From the NCBI GenBank assembly GCA_016720585.1, contig JADKKH010000004.1:1-64000 (forward strand): a stretch of 64,000 nucleotides of DNA, written 5' to 3'. The notes below the pieces were generated by a model that saw only the letters and a list, made by a program, of their open reading frames with translations, had not been told where the DNA came from and did not search any database. The DNA is from Chitinophagaceae bacterium (GTDB taxonomy: Bacteria; Bacteroidota; Bacteroidia; Chitinophagales; Chitinophagaceae). Made by a program: the position numbers and the translations under genes. This document shows positions 31,992 through 41,401 of the stretch, in pieces (positions within the stretch are counted from its first letter, which is position 1; each line of letters begins with the position of its first letter).

Positions 31992-32789
31992 ATGAGCCGG
32001 AAAATTGCCATTATCGGGGGAGGTAACCTGGGGGCCGCCATGGCCGATGGATTGATACAAAGTGCGTTTAGTCGTCCCGGGGATTTAACCATTACCCGGC
32101 GCAATCTTTCAGTGCTCAACCGTTTCTCGGAAAAGGGTTGTATGGTGCATTCCGACAATAAGAAAGCCGTGCGGGAAAGTGAAATAATTATTCTTGCCGT
32201 GAAGCCCTATAATTATGCGGACATCATCAAAGAATTGAAGTCAGTCTTAAACCCTAAAAAACATGTGGTGGTTTCTGTAGTAACCGGTGCCTGGATAGAG
32301 CAGTTACAAAAGGCTATGGGCAAGCCCGTGCCTGTAATCCGGGCTATGCCCAATACAGCGATTGCCATTCAGCAAAGTATGACCTGCCTGGCACATGCCG
32401 GTGCTTCAGTTTCTCAGTTAAATTATATCCGGGAATTGTTTGATCAGTTGGGTAAAACTGTAATGATTGATGAAAAGCTGATGGATGCAGCTACTATCCT
32501 GGGGGCTTGCGGTACGGCTTATGCGATGCGTTATATCCGGGCCAATATTCAAGGCGGGATTGAAATTGGTTTTGACGCAGCAACTGCATCACTCATAGCA
32601 GCACAAACCGTAAAAGGTGCAGCCGAATTATTATTGCAAAAAGGCACACATCCTGAACAGGAAATTGATAAAGTAACCACGCCGAAGGGTTGTACGATTG
32701 CCGGACTGAACGAAATGGAGCACCAGGGGTTCAGTTCTTCTTTGATAAGAGGCATCATTACCAGCTATAAGAAGATCGCAAAGGAATAA
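31992..32789 (+). CDS. proC: Pyrroline-5-carboxylate reductase
   Basis: ProC reduces pyrroline-5-carboxylate to proline with NAD(P)H. The 265 aa begin at the ATG at 31992 with the Rossmann motif 'KIAIIGGGNLGAAMADGL'; a longer in-frame start 117 bp upstream is unlikely. The typical 'VIRAMPNTAIAIQQSMTCLA' and the C-terminal signature with 'DKVTTPKGCTIAGLNEMEHQ' are present. It ends 2 bp from the convergent amidohydrolase gene. Confidence 0.95.
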   Translation: MSRKIAIIGGGNLGAAMADGLIQSAFSRPGDLTITRRNLSVLNRFSEKGCMVHSDNKKAVRESEIIILAVKPYNYADIIKELKSVLNPKKHVVVSVVTGAWIEQLQKAMGKPVPVIRAMPNTAIAIQQSMTCLAHAGASVSQLNYIRELFDQLGKTVMIDEKLMDAATILGACGTAYAMRYIRANIQGGIEIGFDAATASLIAAQTVKGAAELLLQKGTHPEQEIDKVTTPKGCTIAGLNEMEHQGFSSSLIRGIITSYKKIAKE

Positions 32790-32791
32790 GC

Positions 32792-34069
32792 TTACTGCTT
32801 ATATACTACACCATCCTTCATTACAAATACTACTTTCCCAAAAACAATTGGGTCTTTTAATGGGTCACCATCAACAGCAATGATATCAGCCAGTTTGCCT
32901 GCCTGGATACTACCGAGTTTATCTTTTTCTCCCAGCAATTCAGCTGCCTGTATCGTTGCAGCTTTTAAGGCTTCCATGGCGGGCATGCCTGCTTCGATCA
33001 TATACCCAAATTCCATCCAGTTCTTTCCATGCTGGTACACCCCGGCATCTGTGCCAAAAGCAATCTTTACCCCTGCTTTATAAGCTTTGGCGAAAGTGGC
33101 TTGGATCTGCGGACCTGTCGCTAATGCTTTTGGCGTAACGATATCTGTATAATATCCGGGAATTTTTGCACTGTCTGCCGTTGCTTTGCCCGCAGTGATC
33201 GTTGGCACAAGGTATGTGCCGTATTGCTTCATTAATTGAATGCCTTCATCATCCATAAAAGTGCCGTGTTCTATGGAATTGACCCCGCCCCGGATAGCCC
33301 TTTTAATGCCTTCCGCACCATGGGCATGTGCGGCTACTTTAAAACCATAGTCTTTGGCAGCAGAAACAATGGCTTTTATTTCTTCTTCTGTAAACTGCGC
33401 ATTAGCACCATCTTTTGCCTGGCTGAGTACACCGCCCGTAGCTGTTATTTTTATCAGGTCGGATCCTTCCTTATAGCGTTCCCGTACGGCATGATAAGCA
33501 TCTTCGGTTCCATTGATTACACCCTCCTTTGGACCGGGATCACCCATGAGATCTTTCCGGTATCCATTCGTGGGGTCAGCATGTCCACCTGTTGTGGCAA
33601 TTGATTTTCCGGCGGTGTAAATCCTTGGTCCAACGACTGATCCTTTATTGATCGCATTTCTCAAAGATATATTTACACTGCTTCCTCCTAAATCCCTTAC
33701 CGTTGTAAAACCCGCCATCAGCGTAACCCGTACATACTTTAAAGATTCAAAGGCTATGTCAGCCGGATTGCTGGTAAACCTGTCTGCCAGGTTCCCTTTT
33801 TTTGTTTCCAGTTCTACGTGCACATGCATATCTATCCATCCGGGCGTGACCGTTTTTGTTTTCAGGTCAATGATTTTATCCTCTGCTCCCGCTTTTGAAA
33901 AACCATTTTCAACAGCTGAGATTTTATTTTTCTCGACCACAATGGTCATATTTTTTTGGGGTTCATTCGAAATACCGTCAATCAAAGTGCCGCACCAGAT
34001 ATAGGTTTTTTGTGCATGTGAAGCTGATAGGAAAGCAACGCTGATAGCGGCCAAAAGAATTTTTTTCAT
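32792..34069 (-). CDS. Exported amidohydrolase-family protein
   Basis: A 425-aa metal hydrolase of the imidazolonepropionase/Xaa-Pro dipeptidase-like subgroup, with a signal peptide (to about 'FLSASHAQ', residue 20). Metal-site motifs are HVHVE in 'PGWIDMHVHVELETKKG', the lysine in 'LIKITATGGVLS', 'VAAHAHGAEGIKRAI', 'GVNSIEHGTFMDDEG' and 'KIAFGTDAGVYQHG'. Homologs cleave dipeptides or cyclic amides in the periplasm; the substrate cannot be deduced. The C-terminus 'GKLADIIAVDGDPLKDP' is the usual small beta domain. Confidence 0.92.
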   Translation of the reverse strand: MKKILLAAISVAFLSASHAQKTYIWCGTLIDGISNEPQKNMTIVVEKNKISAVENGFSKAGAEDKIIDLKTKTVTPGWIDMHVHVELETKKGNLADRFTSNPADIAFESLKYVRVTLMAGFTTVRDLGGSSVNISLRNAINKGSVVGPRIYTAGKSIATTGGHADPTNGYRKDLMGDPGPKEGVINGTEDAYHAVRERYKEGSDLIKITATGGVLSQAKDGANAQFTEEEIKAIVSAAKDYGFKVAAHAHGAEGIKRAIRGGVNSIEHGTFMDDEGIQLMKQYGTYLVPTITAGKATADSAKIPGYYTDIVTPKALATGPQIQATFAKAYKAGVKIAFGTDAGVYQHGKNWMEFGYMIEAGMPAMEALKAATIQAAELLGEKDKLGSIQAGKLADIIAVDGDPLKDPIVFGKVVFVMKDGVVYKQ

Positions 34070-34722
34070 GTAACAGGAGTTGAAATACTAAAATAATGGA
34101 ATCATCGGGTAATTAGTAATTTAATATAGGAATCAGAAAGAATGATTGTTCTTGTAGACACCTTTGTTGGTATAAAGACCCTATTCCATATCCGGGCTTA
34201 GGCGGTTATCAAAAAAAACATGGAAACGTCCCGAATTCAAACTGGGGAAATCAAGGCGCTGAAATTTTCCGGTACCAAAAATATTTTCTAAAAAAATAGA
34301 TAGTCGGGGAAAGTAGACACAAGGACCACCTGGCAATGAACTGTAAAGACCCGGAATTTACTGCCGGAAGTGATTTTGATCAAGGTCAAGGCGGTTATTT
34401 TAAATAACTCCGTAGAAAAGTAATCGCCGGGGCAGTTGCAAGACCTTAGACCGGCCTGTGGGCTGCGGGGTAAGGGTGCTTCAGTTGGCTGATATTGAAA
34501 CCGGGCCGGGAAATATTTCTTTTCCACGTATAAATTTCCAAACTGTGGATATGAAATTATATTGACCCGGAATTTTCTTTTAACTTTACATGACCTCCCG
34601 GAATTTATATGTTATACTGGTGCTGAGCTTGTCGAAGCATCGAAGTATCCGCTGGTCAAAATTGGCTGGGCTTTTCATCAGATCATTTTATAGTTATTGC
34701 ATTAAACAAATAACCATTTTGT
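34070..34722. other. 653-bp noncoding region upstream of pyrG
   Basis: No convincing gene is present. The only longer frame (34288-34527, minus) has no recognisable protein features. A near-FNR/Crp box, TTGAT-N4-GTCAA, is at 34376-34389. tgctgagcttgtcgaagca at 34621-34639 looks like a dispersed motif met in other genomes. The pyrG promoter should lie in the last 80 bp. A degraded gene or an RNA is possible but cannot be shown. Confidence 0.4.
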
Positions 34723-36372
34723 ATGGCTAAGTTCATTTTTGTTACCGGTGGGGTTACTTCTTCTTTGGGGAAGGGAATAGTCGCCGCTTCACTCGCGAAA
34801 TTATTACAGGCGCGGGGACTTCGGGTAACGATTCAAAAGTTTGACCCGTATATTAATATAGACCCCGGAACCATGAATCCCTATGAACATGGGGAATGTT
34901 ATGTAACAGAAGATGGTGCAGAAACCGACCTGGATCTGGGTCATTACGAAAGATTCCTGAACATTTTTACTTCCCAGGCGAATAATGTTACAACCGGGAG
35001 AATTTACCAGACCGTTATTAATAAGGAGCGGGAAGGAGCTTATCTTGGAAAGACCGTGCAGGTTGTTCCCCATATTACTGATGAGATTAAAAGAAGGATG
35101 CTGCAACTGGGACAGACCGGTGAATTTGATATTGTAATTACAGAAATCGGCGGCACAGTGGGTGATATTGAAAGTTTACCCTTTGTAGAAGCTGTTCGTC
35201 AATTGCAATGGGAGTTGCCGGAGGAAGATACCGTAGTCGTTCACCTTACATTGATTCCGTATTTAAAAGCGGCCAAAGAATTAAAAACAAAACCCACCCA
35301 GCACAGCGTAAAAATGCTGAGCCAGGAAGGCGTGCACCCGGATATCCTGGTTTGCAGAACAGAAAAACCATTGATGCCGGAACTGCGCCGGAAAATTGCA
35401 TTGTTCTGTAATGTTAAGCTCGAAGCGGTGATTGAAGCTGCAGATGCTCCCACTATTTATGAAGTGCCTTTGCTGATGATGCGGGAAAAACTGGATATTA
35501 TCTGCATGAAGAAACTGAATATTGTCAATAGCAAGGAGCCCGAATTGAGTAAGTGGAAAGAGTTTCTCGACAAATTAAAATATCCTAAAAGCAAAGTAAC
35601 CATCGGTCTCATTGGTAAATACCTTGAATTACAGGATGCTTATAAATCAATCCTGGAATCTTTTATTCATGCAGGTGCCATTAATGAATGCCAGGTGCAG
35701 ATCATCAATGTACATAGTGAATTTATAACAGATGATAATGTTGCGGAAAAGCTTGGCGGGTTGGATGGATTACTGGTAGCCCCCGGTTTTGGCCACCGGG
35801 GTGTGGAAGGAAAAATTGTTGCTGTGAAATATGCCCGGCAAAACGGCCTGCCGTTCTTCGGTATTTGTCTCGGTATGCAGATGGCTGTTATTGAATTTGC
35901 CAGGAATGTGCTTGGTCTAAAAGATGCCCATTCCACGGAAATGGATCCTGATACAAAAGAACCGGTGATTGACCTGATGGACGAACAGAAAAAAGTAACC
36001 GCAAAAGGAGGTACCATGAGATTGGGCTCATATCCCTGCGAGATAAAAGAAGGATCCCTGGCTTACACGATCTATGGCAAGACCTCTATCAGCGAGCGGC
36101 ACCGTCACCGTTGGGAGTTTAACAATAAATACCTACCCCGGTTTGAAGAAGCCGGTATGAAAGCCAGTGGTAAAAACCCCGGAACTGACCTGGTTGAAAT
36201 AATTGAATTACCCAATCACCCGTTTTTTATCGGGGTTCAATACCACCCTGAACTAAAGAGTACTGTAGAGAACCCGCAACCCATTTTTGTTCATTTTATC
36301 AAGGCAGCAAAAGCCTACGGGGAAAAGAGATCCGAAGTTAAAAACCCCCTTTTACAAAGTGAAATGATATAA
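34723..36372 (+). CDS. pyrG: CTP synthase
   Basis: PyrG aminates UTP to CTP with glutamine-derived ammonia. The 549-aa protein has the N-terminal synthetase domain (about 1-265), beginning 'KFIFVTGGVTSSLGKGIVAA' with 'DPYINIDPGTMNPYEHGE' and 'EIGGTVGDIESLPF'. The class I glutaminase domain has catalytic Cys382 in 'FFGICLGMQ' and His508/Glu510 in 'YHPELKS'. All are intact. No regulatory attenuator of the Bacillus type is visible upstream. The stop is followed within 10 bp by a GAGTC array. Confidence 0.97.
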   Translation: MAKFIFVTGGVTSSLGKGIVAASLAKLLQARGLRVTIQKFDPYINIDPGTMNPYEHGECYVTEDGAETDLDLGHYERFLNIFTSQANNVTTGRIYQTVINKEREGAYLGKTVQVVPHITDEIKRRMLQLGQTGEFDIVITEIGGTVGDIESLPFVEAVRQLQWELPEEDTVVVHLTLIPYLKAAKELKTKPTQHSVKMLSQEGVHPDILVCRTEKPLMPELRRKIALFCNVKLEAVIEAADAPTIYEVPLLMMREKLDIICMKKLNIVNSKEPELSKWKEFLDKLKYPKSKVTIGLIGKYLELQDAYKSILESFIHAGAINECQVQIINVHSEFITDDNVAEKLGGLDGLLVAPGFGHRGVEGKIVAVKYARQNGLPFFGICLGMQMAVIEFARNVLGLKDAHSTEMDPDTKEPVIDLMDEQKKVTAKGGTMRLGSYPCEIKEGSLAYTIYGKTSISERHRHRWEFNNKYLPRFEEAGMKASGKNPGTDLVEIIELPNHPFFIGVQYHPELKSTVENPQPIFVHFIKAAKAYGEKRSEVKNPLLQSEMI

Positions 36373-36380
36373 TAAGCCGG

Positions 36381-36462
36381 GAGTCATGAGTCGTTAGTCT
36401 GGAGTCAGAAAAATCTGCCCAACGGCTTAATAATACCGCCTCCCGTCCTGATAGCTATCGGG
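36381..36462. repeat. GAGTCNN units with an imperfect CCCGATAGCTATCGGG palindrome
   Basis: Four in-phase heptamers (gagtcat, gagtcgt, tagtctg, gagtcag; 36381-36408) are followed at 36447-36462 by cctgatagctatcggg, one base off the palindrome at 6651-6670. The pairing of heptamers and palindrome therefore occurs twice in the window. Confidence 0.85.
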
Positions 36463-36472
36463 TCAGAACTCC

Positions 36473-36480
36473 TATCTTTG
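36473..36480 (+). promoter_or_regulatory. -7 box for yidC
   Basis: TATCTTTG fits the TAnnTTTG consensus, 21 bp before the yidC ATG. No clear TTTG lies at the -33 distance; that position is occupied by repeat sequence. Confidence 0.5.
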
Positions 36481-36501
36481 CCCCCTCCAAAAAAATGACG
36501 A

Positions 36502-38358
36502 ATGAAGTTTGATCGTAACACGGTTCTGGGTTTTGTGATTTTAGCGGCCCTGTTCTTTGGGTATTTTTTTTATACCAATAAAGAACAGGCTGTTTACAAG
36601 AAGCAAAAGGCTGAAAAAGAAGCCCGGGAACTGGCTGTCCAGGATTCAATAGCCAAACTCAATAAGCCCCTGCAGGATTCACTGAATAAGATCAGGGATT
36701 CCGTTACTCAAAAAAATATGCTGGGCATTTTCCAGGATACAGCAAAGGAGGAAGAGCAATTAGTAACGATTCAAAACGAACTGATAAGAATTACTTTTAC
36801 CACGAAGGGCGGACAGCCAAAGAAAGTTGAGCTGAAAAATTTTAAAGGACAGGACAGCAGCCTTCTAAAACTGGCCGGTACTGATTTTGATAAAATAGGC
36901 TACCCCGTTAACACGGGTAAGGGGGCCAATGAAGGTAGTGCGCAAACCAGTGATTTATTTTTCTCAAAAATAGATTCTTTCTCGAAAGAGGGCGTTAAGA
37001 CAATTTCTTTTACTTTACAATCCTCGGATAGCAGTGGTTCTTATATCCAGCATGAGTTTACATTAAAGCCCAACAATTACATGATTGATTTCAATGTAAA
37101 AATGGGCAGGGCTGATAAATTACTGCAAGGCGGAACAATGAACCTTTCCTGGCAGTATGCAGCTGTTCAGCAGGAGTCGGATATTTCATATGAACAGCAA
37201 AATACTCAGATCGGCTATGTAAAAGACGGCAGTTTTGATTATCATACCATTGGTCGTAAAAGCAGTAAAAACTTTGATGAATCAGTTAACTGGATAGGCG
37301 TAAGACAGCGGTTCTTCTTTACTATTCTTGTTGCCAAAAATAATTTTAATTCCGGGAACATGGAATGGACCATTCCGGTTGACAGTGCAAAAACAGTGGT
37401 AAAGTCTATTGCTCTTATGAAATTACAGGTACCGGCAGGTACTCCATCTGTCATTCCGTTTTCTATTTATTATGGACCTTCTGATTATCATATCCTGAAG
37501 TCTTATGATATGAAGTTTGATAAAATGGTGAATCTTGGCCAGGGAATTTATTCATTCGTACGGCCTATCAATAAATTCATCATCCTTCCTATTTTTGATT
37601 TTCTCAAAAGTATAGCCGGGAGCATGGGTCTGGCTATTGCCTTATTGACCATCTTTATAAAACTGGTAACTTCTCCCTTGCTTTATAAAAGTTTTTTGAG
37701 TGGTGCAAAAATGAAAGTATTGCGTCCGGAAATCGCCAAACTGAAGGATAAATACGGCGATGACCGGCAGGCGATCAGTATGGAGCAAATGAAAATATTC
37801 CGGGAAGCCGGTGTAAACCCCCTGGGTGGTTGCTTACCGGCTTTATTACAGATTCCCATTTTCTTTGCCCTGTTTAGTTTGTTTAATTCAGATATTGGTC
37901 TGCGGGGTGCAAATTTCCTTTGGAGCAACGACCTGGCAGCCTATGATGATGTAATAAAATTTGGCACCCATATTCCATTGCTGGGCAGCCACCTCAGTCT
38001 TTTTAATATTACAGCGGTGTTTACCAGTTTCCTTATTTCCATATACAGCATGAGTATGACCCCGGACCAGAGCAACCCGGTTATGAAATATATGCCTTAC
38101 ATTTTCCCGGTATTTCTTTTATTCTTTTTTAACCGGCTTCCTTCAGCATTGACCTGGTATTACACGGTTTCCAATGTTATTACTTTGGCAATTCAGTTTG
38201 TTATTCAGACTTATATCATCGACCACGATAAAATACTGGCCAAAATGGAAGAAAATCGAAAAAAGCCAAAAACACAATCCAAGTGGCAGGAACGGATGCA
38301 GCAAATGCAGGAACAACAGAAGAAAATGAAAGAATCGCAGCAAAAGAACAGGCGATAG
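36502..38358 (+). CDS. yidC: Membrane protein insertase YidC
   Basis: YidC inserts and folds inner-membrane proteins, alone or with SecYEG. The 618-aa protein has the Gram-negative layout: TM1 'TVLGFVILAALFFGYFFY' (about 6-24), a large periplasmic beta domain (about 75-355), and the conserved 60KD_IMP core (about 370-585). The core has 'GLAIALLTIFIKLVTSPLLY', 'EAGVNPLGGCLPALLQIPIF' and 'SALTWYYTVSNVITLAIQF'. The hydrophilic-groove residue is expected in the first core helix (IK of 'TIFIKL'). A basic, Q/K-rich tail ('QQKKMKESQQKNRR') should contact the ribosome. Confidence 0.96.
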   Translation: MKFDRNTVLGFVILAALFFGYFFYTNKEQAVYKKQKAEKEARELAVQDSIAKLNKPLQDSLNKIRDSVTQKNMLGIFQDTAKEEEQLVTIQNELIRITFTTKGGQPKKVELKNFKGQDSSLLKLAGTDFDKIGYPVNTGKGANEGSAQTSDLFFSKIDSFSKEGVKTISFTLQSSDSSGSYIQHEFTLKPNNYMIDFNVKMGRADKLLQGGTMNLSWQYAAVQQESDISYEQQNTQIGYVKDGSFDYHTIGRKSSKNFDESVNWIGVRQRFFFTILVAKNNFNSGNMEWTIPVDSAKTVVKSIALMKLQVPAGTPSVIPFSIYYGPSDYHILKSYDMKFDKMVNLGQGIYSFVRPINKFIILPIFDFLKSIAGSMGLAIALLTIFIKLVTSPLLYKSFLSGAKMKVLRPEIAKLKDKYGDDRQAISMEQMKIFREAGVNPLGGCLPALLQIPIFFALFSLFNSDIGLRGANFLWSNDLAAYDDVIKFGTHIPLLGSHLSLFNITAVFTSFLISIYSMSMTPDQSNPVMKYMPYIFPVFLLFFFNRLPSALTWYYTVSNVITLAIQFVIQTYIIDHDKILAKMEENRKKPKTQSKWQERMQQMQEQQKKMKESQQKNRR

Positions 38359-38404
38359 GATATAGGAACCGGAGTTCCTCTCCGTTAAGATATACATAAA
38401 TAAG

Positions 38405-38437
38405 AACCGGGTTTAGCCTTTTGCTACCCGGTTTTTT
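38405..38437 (+). terminator. Rho-independent terminator of yidC
   Basis: Perfect 8-bp arms aaccgggt (38405-38412) and acccggtt (38426-38433) close a 13-nt loop and are followed by T's. Confidence 0.85.
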
Positions 38438-38535
38438 CTATACCTTGAACAAAGTGGGGAAGGATTGACATCTGGCTGCAACTTATTGATTAAATTGGCA
38501 CGTCTTTTAATAGTATAGAAGTGTACAATAGAAAA

Positions 38536-39207
38536 ATGAAACAAACTACAATCTTACTGACGGCTATTTTTTCCCTGTTTGCTGCGGGGCAGCTAAGGGC
38601 ACAGGTGCAGCGAAAACTGACAGAGGCGACCATTTCCTATGATATCGTTATCAATACCAGCAATAACAACCCCCAGGCGGCTGATCTTTTGGATGGGGCC
38701 ACCAGTATTATTTACCTGAAAGGGAGTTCCAGTCGTTCGGAAATGATCAGTTCCCTTGGAACACAGGCAACTATTATTGATGGAAAAACCGGAAATGTCG
38801 TTTTATTAAAGGATTATGGTGAAAAGCGGTATATGATTAGAATGACACCAGATAACTGGAAACAATCCATTAAAAAATACGATAGTGTTACGTTTGCATA
38901 CTTCAAGGAATACAAAATGGTTGCAGGATACAATTGTCAGAAAGCAGTTGGCAGGCTTATGGACAGCACCACTTTTACAGTTTATTTTACAAAAGAGCTG
39001 TTACCCGTGAATAAAGATTTTCAATACCTGAATAAAAATCTTCCGGGATTAGCCATGGAATATGAAGCTGCTATGGGTAAAACGAGCGTGACGTACAGGG
39101 TTTCGAATATTAATTTCAATCCGGTTCCGAAATCAAAAATGGATATACCGCAATCAGGTTACCGGGTGATGACTTATGAGGAAAGTAAAGGGGCGGGGAT
39201 AAATTAA
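38536..39207 (+). CDS. Exported DUF4412-like protein
   Basis: A 223-aa protein with a signal peptide ending near 'AAGQLRAQ' and a soluble beta-rich body. Features seen are 'ATISYDIVINTSNN', 'SSRSEMISSLGTQATIID', 'VVLLKDYGEKRYMIRM' and 'YKMVAGYNCQKAVGRLMD'. This order resembles DUF4412/GLPGLI-type periplasmic proteins of Bacteroidota, whose function is not known. The ATG at 38536 is preferred over the GTG 15 bp upstream because it starts the signal peptide. The stop overlaps the convergent gene by 4 bp. Confidence 0.75.
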   Translation: MKQTTILLTAIFSLFAAGQLRAQVQRKLTEATISYDIVINTSNNNPQAADLLDGATSIIYLKGSSSRSEMISSLGTQATIIDGKTGNVVLLKDYGEKRYMIRMTPDNWKQSIKKYDSVTFAYFKEYKMVAGYNCQKAVGRLMDSTTFTVYFTKELLPVNKDFQYLNKNLPGLAMEYEAAMGKTSVTYRVSNINFNPVPKSKMDIPQSGYRVMTYEESKGAGIN

Positions 39208-39569
39208 TTTCTCCGTAACTGACGGTTACCGATTTCAATTTTTACATTGTTCAAAATCACTTTCTTTTTGAGGGGAACAATGTAAGTGGTATTACCTTTT
39301 TGAGAAGTAACAGTAGTGTTAAGACGTATGTATTTTTTCTCCGTGGTATTGATTACTTCATTACCGCGGTATGCATAACCGGAACGGAGCGAAAATGAAC
39401 CGGGTCGTGCCATGGATTTATAGGACAACAAGGAACTCTTTGATGAACCGGATTTTTTCTTACCGTCTCCCAAAGTGGCAAAAGCACCTGCACCGGAAAC
39501 AGCCAGTAAAAGGAATACGGCCAGTTTCCTGGTAACAACTTTCCATACTATCGTATTGGGTTGGCTCAT
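39204..39569 (-). CDS. Small exported protein of unknown function
   Basis: A 121-aa hypothetical protein. One hydrophobic segment, 'RKLAVFLLLAVSGAGAFATL' (about 14-33), acts as signal peptide or anchor. The mature part is basic, rich in K, S and N ('GDGKKKSGSSKSSLLSYKS'), and ends in beta-strand-like repeats 'KVILNNVKIEIGNRQLRRN'. I recognise no family. Its 3' end overlaps the gene at 38536 tail to tail. Confidence 0.6.
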   Translation of the reverse strand: MSQPNTIVWKVVTRKLAVFLLLAVSGAGAFATLGDGKKKSGSSKSSLLSYKSMARPGSFSLRSGYAYRGNEVINTTEKKYIRLNTTVTSQKGNTTYIVPLKKKVILNNVKIEIGNRQLRRN

Positions 39570-39778
39570 TGCTTACAAAAATAAACACAAAAAAGGATAT
39601 AAAACAAACCGTTTATCCAGAACTTTAATAGTTCATTAACGTAGAAAGATGCCTTTTTGTTACGGCAGGTTGTCAGAATATTTCAGGAATTTTGCACATA
39701 TGGGGAAAAGTAGGGCAAAGGATAGTCCTTTTTTTAGGGTTAACTTGTTGGAACTAACAACATTCAGGGGGCAAAGGG

Positions 39779-39796
39779 TCCCGATAGCTATCGGGA
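39779..39796. repeat. Third copy of the CCCGATAGCTATCGGG palindrome
   Basis: The perfect palindrome tcccgatagctatcggga lies 52 bp upstream of the TPR gene, without GAGTC units around it. It could form a hairpin in the 5' leader of that gene. Confidence 0.85.
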
Positions 39797-39847
39797 AAGC
39801 TGCCTGCACCGGCTCTTTAACAGATTTGTTCACCAAATGTCCGATAG

Positions 39848-41272
39848 ATGAAAGAAAATAACCCTTACCGGGAAGATCGGGAACAGTTCCGGGAACTGCT
39901 TAAACAGTACGAAAATTTCAAGAATGGACGCAGCCACTCGTTTATTGAAGAAGATGCTTTTGAAAAAATTATAGACTACTACCAGGAAAAAGAAGACCTC
40001 GTTAGGGCCATGGAAGCCGCTGAAATAGCCGGGGAGCAATTTCCTTATTCCTCCATGTTACTTATAAAGAAAGCAGATATTCTGATAGCCAACCGCCGTT
40101 ACCAGGATGCACTGGATATCCTGGAGCAGGCATCTTTGCTGGATGGCGGTGACATTAATCTTTACATATTAAAAACAGATGCCTACCTGGCGCTGGACCA
40201 ACCCGAAAAAGCAGTGGTATTGCTGGAAGAAGCTTTGTCCTTATTTGAAGGGGAAGAAAAAATTGAGTTGTTGTTTGAACTGGCGGATGTTTATGATGAT
40301 TACGAGGATTTCGACAAAGTATTTGATTGTTTGAAAATGGTACTGGATGACGAACCGAATAATGAGGAAGCGTTGTATAAAATCTGCTTCTGGACAGATT
40401 TCACCGGAAGAAATGAGGAGAGTATCCGGCTTCACCAGCATATAATTGATGAGTATCCTTATAATGAACTGGCCTGGTTCAACCTCGGGGCTGCTTACCA
40501 GGGATTGAAGTTGTATGAAAAATCTATTGATGCGTACCAGTATGCCATTACCATTGATGAAAAATTTGATTATGCCTACCGTAACATGGGAGATGCTTAT
40601 ATACGGCTGCGCAAATACAAAGAAGCCATCGAAGTACTCGAGAAGGTACATGAACTGGCAAAACCCGAAGACGTGATTTTTGAAGCTATCGGTCATTGTT
40701 ACGACCGGATGAAAAATTATGCACAGGCCAGGATCTGCTACCGGAAGGCATCACATTTACGGCAGGATGATAGTAAACTGTTTTATAAAATTGCCTGTAC
40801 CTATTTCAATGAAGGTCTTTGGGAGAGCTGTATCAAACAATTAGAAACGGCGATGAAAATTCACCGGTTGCAATCCGAGTACAACCTGTTGATGGGTGAA
40901 TGTAAAATGCAGTTAGGATTATTTAAAGATGCTGTTCAATATTTTTCCAATGTGGTCCGGGTCAGACCCCGTAACTCGGCCGGCTGGGAATCACTGATCC
41001 GATGCCTGTATAAAGCTGAATATTTTGAGGAAGCATTAGAGCAGGCAGGAGCCGCTTTGAATATCACCAACGGGAAACCCTTATTCATTTTTTACCGGGC
41101 TGCAGTATTATTGGCCCTGGGTAAAACCAAAGAAGCTATTCTTCAACTGGAATTGGCCATGGGTCAATCACCCAAACTGCTTAAAAAATTTGTAGAACTT
41201 AATCCTTCCATTTTACAAAACCAGTTAGTGGTTGATGTAATTGCCCGGTTCAAGCGCAATAAATCGATTTAA
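39848..41272 (+). CDS. Tetratricopeptide repeat protein
   Basis: A 474-aa protein made almost entirely of TPR-like helix pairs, with no signal peptide. Repeats are clear in 'DALDILEQASLLDGGDINLY', 'NELAWFNLGAAYQGLKLYEK', 'DYAYRNMGDAYIRLRKYKEA' and 'NSAGWESLIRCLYKAEYFEE'. It is acidic near the N-terminus. Such cytoplasmic TPR proteins scaffold complexes; no partner is implied by the neighbours. The open frame continues just after the stop codon into a lipoprotein-like segment (41273-41401). Confidence 0.85.
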   Translation: MKENNPYREDREQFRELLKQYENFKNGRSHSFIEEDAFEKIIDYYQEKEDLVRAMEAAEIAGEQFPYSSMLLIKKADILIANRRYQDALDILEQASLLDGGDINLYILKTDAYLALDQPEKAVVLLEEALSLFEGEEKIELLFELADVYDDYEDFDKVFDCLKMVLDDEPNNEEALYKICFWTDFTGRNEESIRLHQHIIDEYPYNELAWFNLGAAYQGLKLYEKSIDAYQYAITIDEKFDYAYRNMGDAYIRLRKYKEAIEVLEKVHELAKPEDVIFEAIGHCYDRMKNYAQARICYRKASHLRQDDSKLFYKIACTYFNEGLWESCIKQLETAMKIHRLQSEYNLLMGECKMQLGLFKDAVQYFSNVVRVRPRNSAGWESLIRCLYKAEYFEEALEQAGAALNITNGKPLFIFYRAAVLLALGKTKEAILQLELAMGQSPKLLKKFVELNPSILQNQLVVDVIARFKRNKSI

Positions 41273-41401
41273 ATTATCAAGATCTTCAGTTTTGGGTGCT
41301 TATTTCTAATGGCCTGTAAAAAATCAGGTCATTCCGAAACTGCTAAAAAAACCCTTAACCCAGAACCAGTAACCAGCAACCAGCAACTGGTAACCAGCTA
41401 A
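41273..41401 (+). other. Cryptic lipoprotein-like open frame after the TPR gene
   Basis: Directly after the TPR stop and in the same frame, 42 codons read 'IIKIFSFGCLFLMACKKSG' and then a polar tail. The segment has the form of a lipoprotein signal with lipobox L-M-A-C. It lacks an upstream ATG; the only ATG (41309) is inside the lipobox. The tail 'VTSNQQLVTS' is encoded by the heptamer array. It is probably a decayed gene end, or possibly an ATT-started small lipoprotein. Confidence 0.35.

Noticed and set aside
34288..34527. 79-codon open frame on the minus strand
   Set aside because: No recognisable domain, signal or membrane segment, no promoter, and its composition is like the surrounding noncoding DNA.
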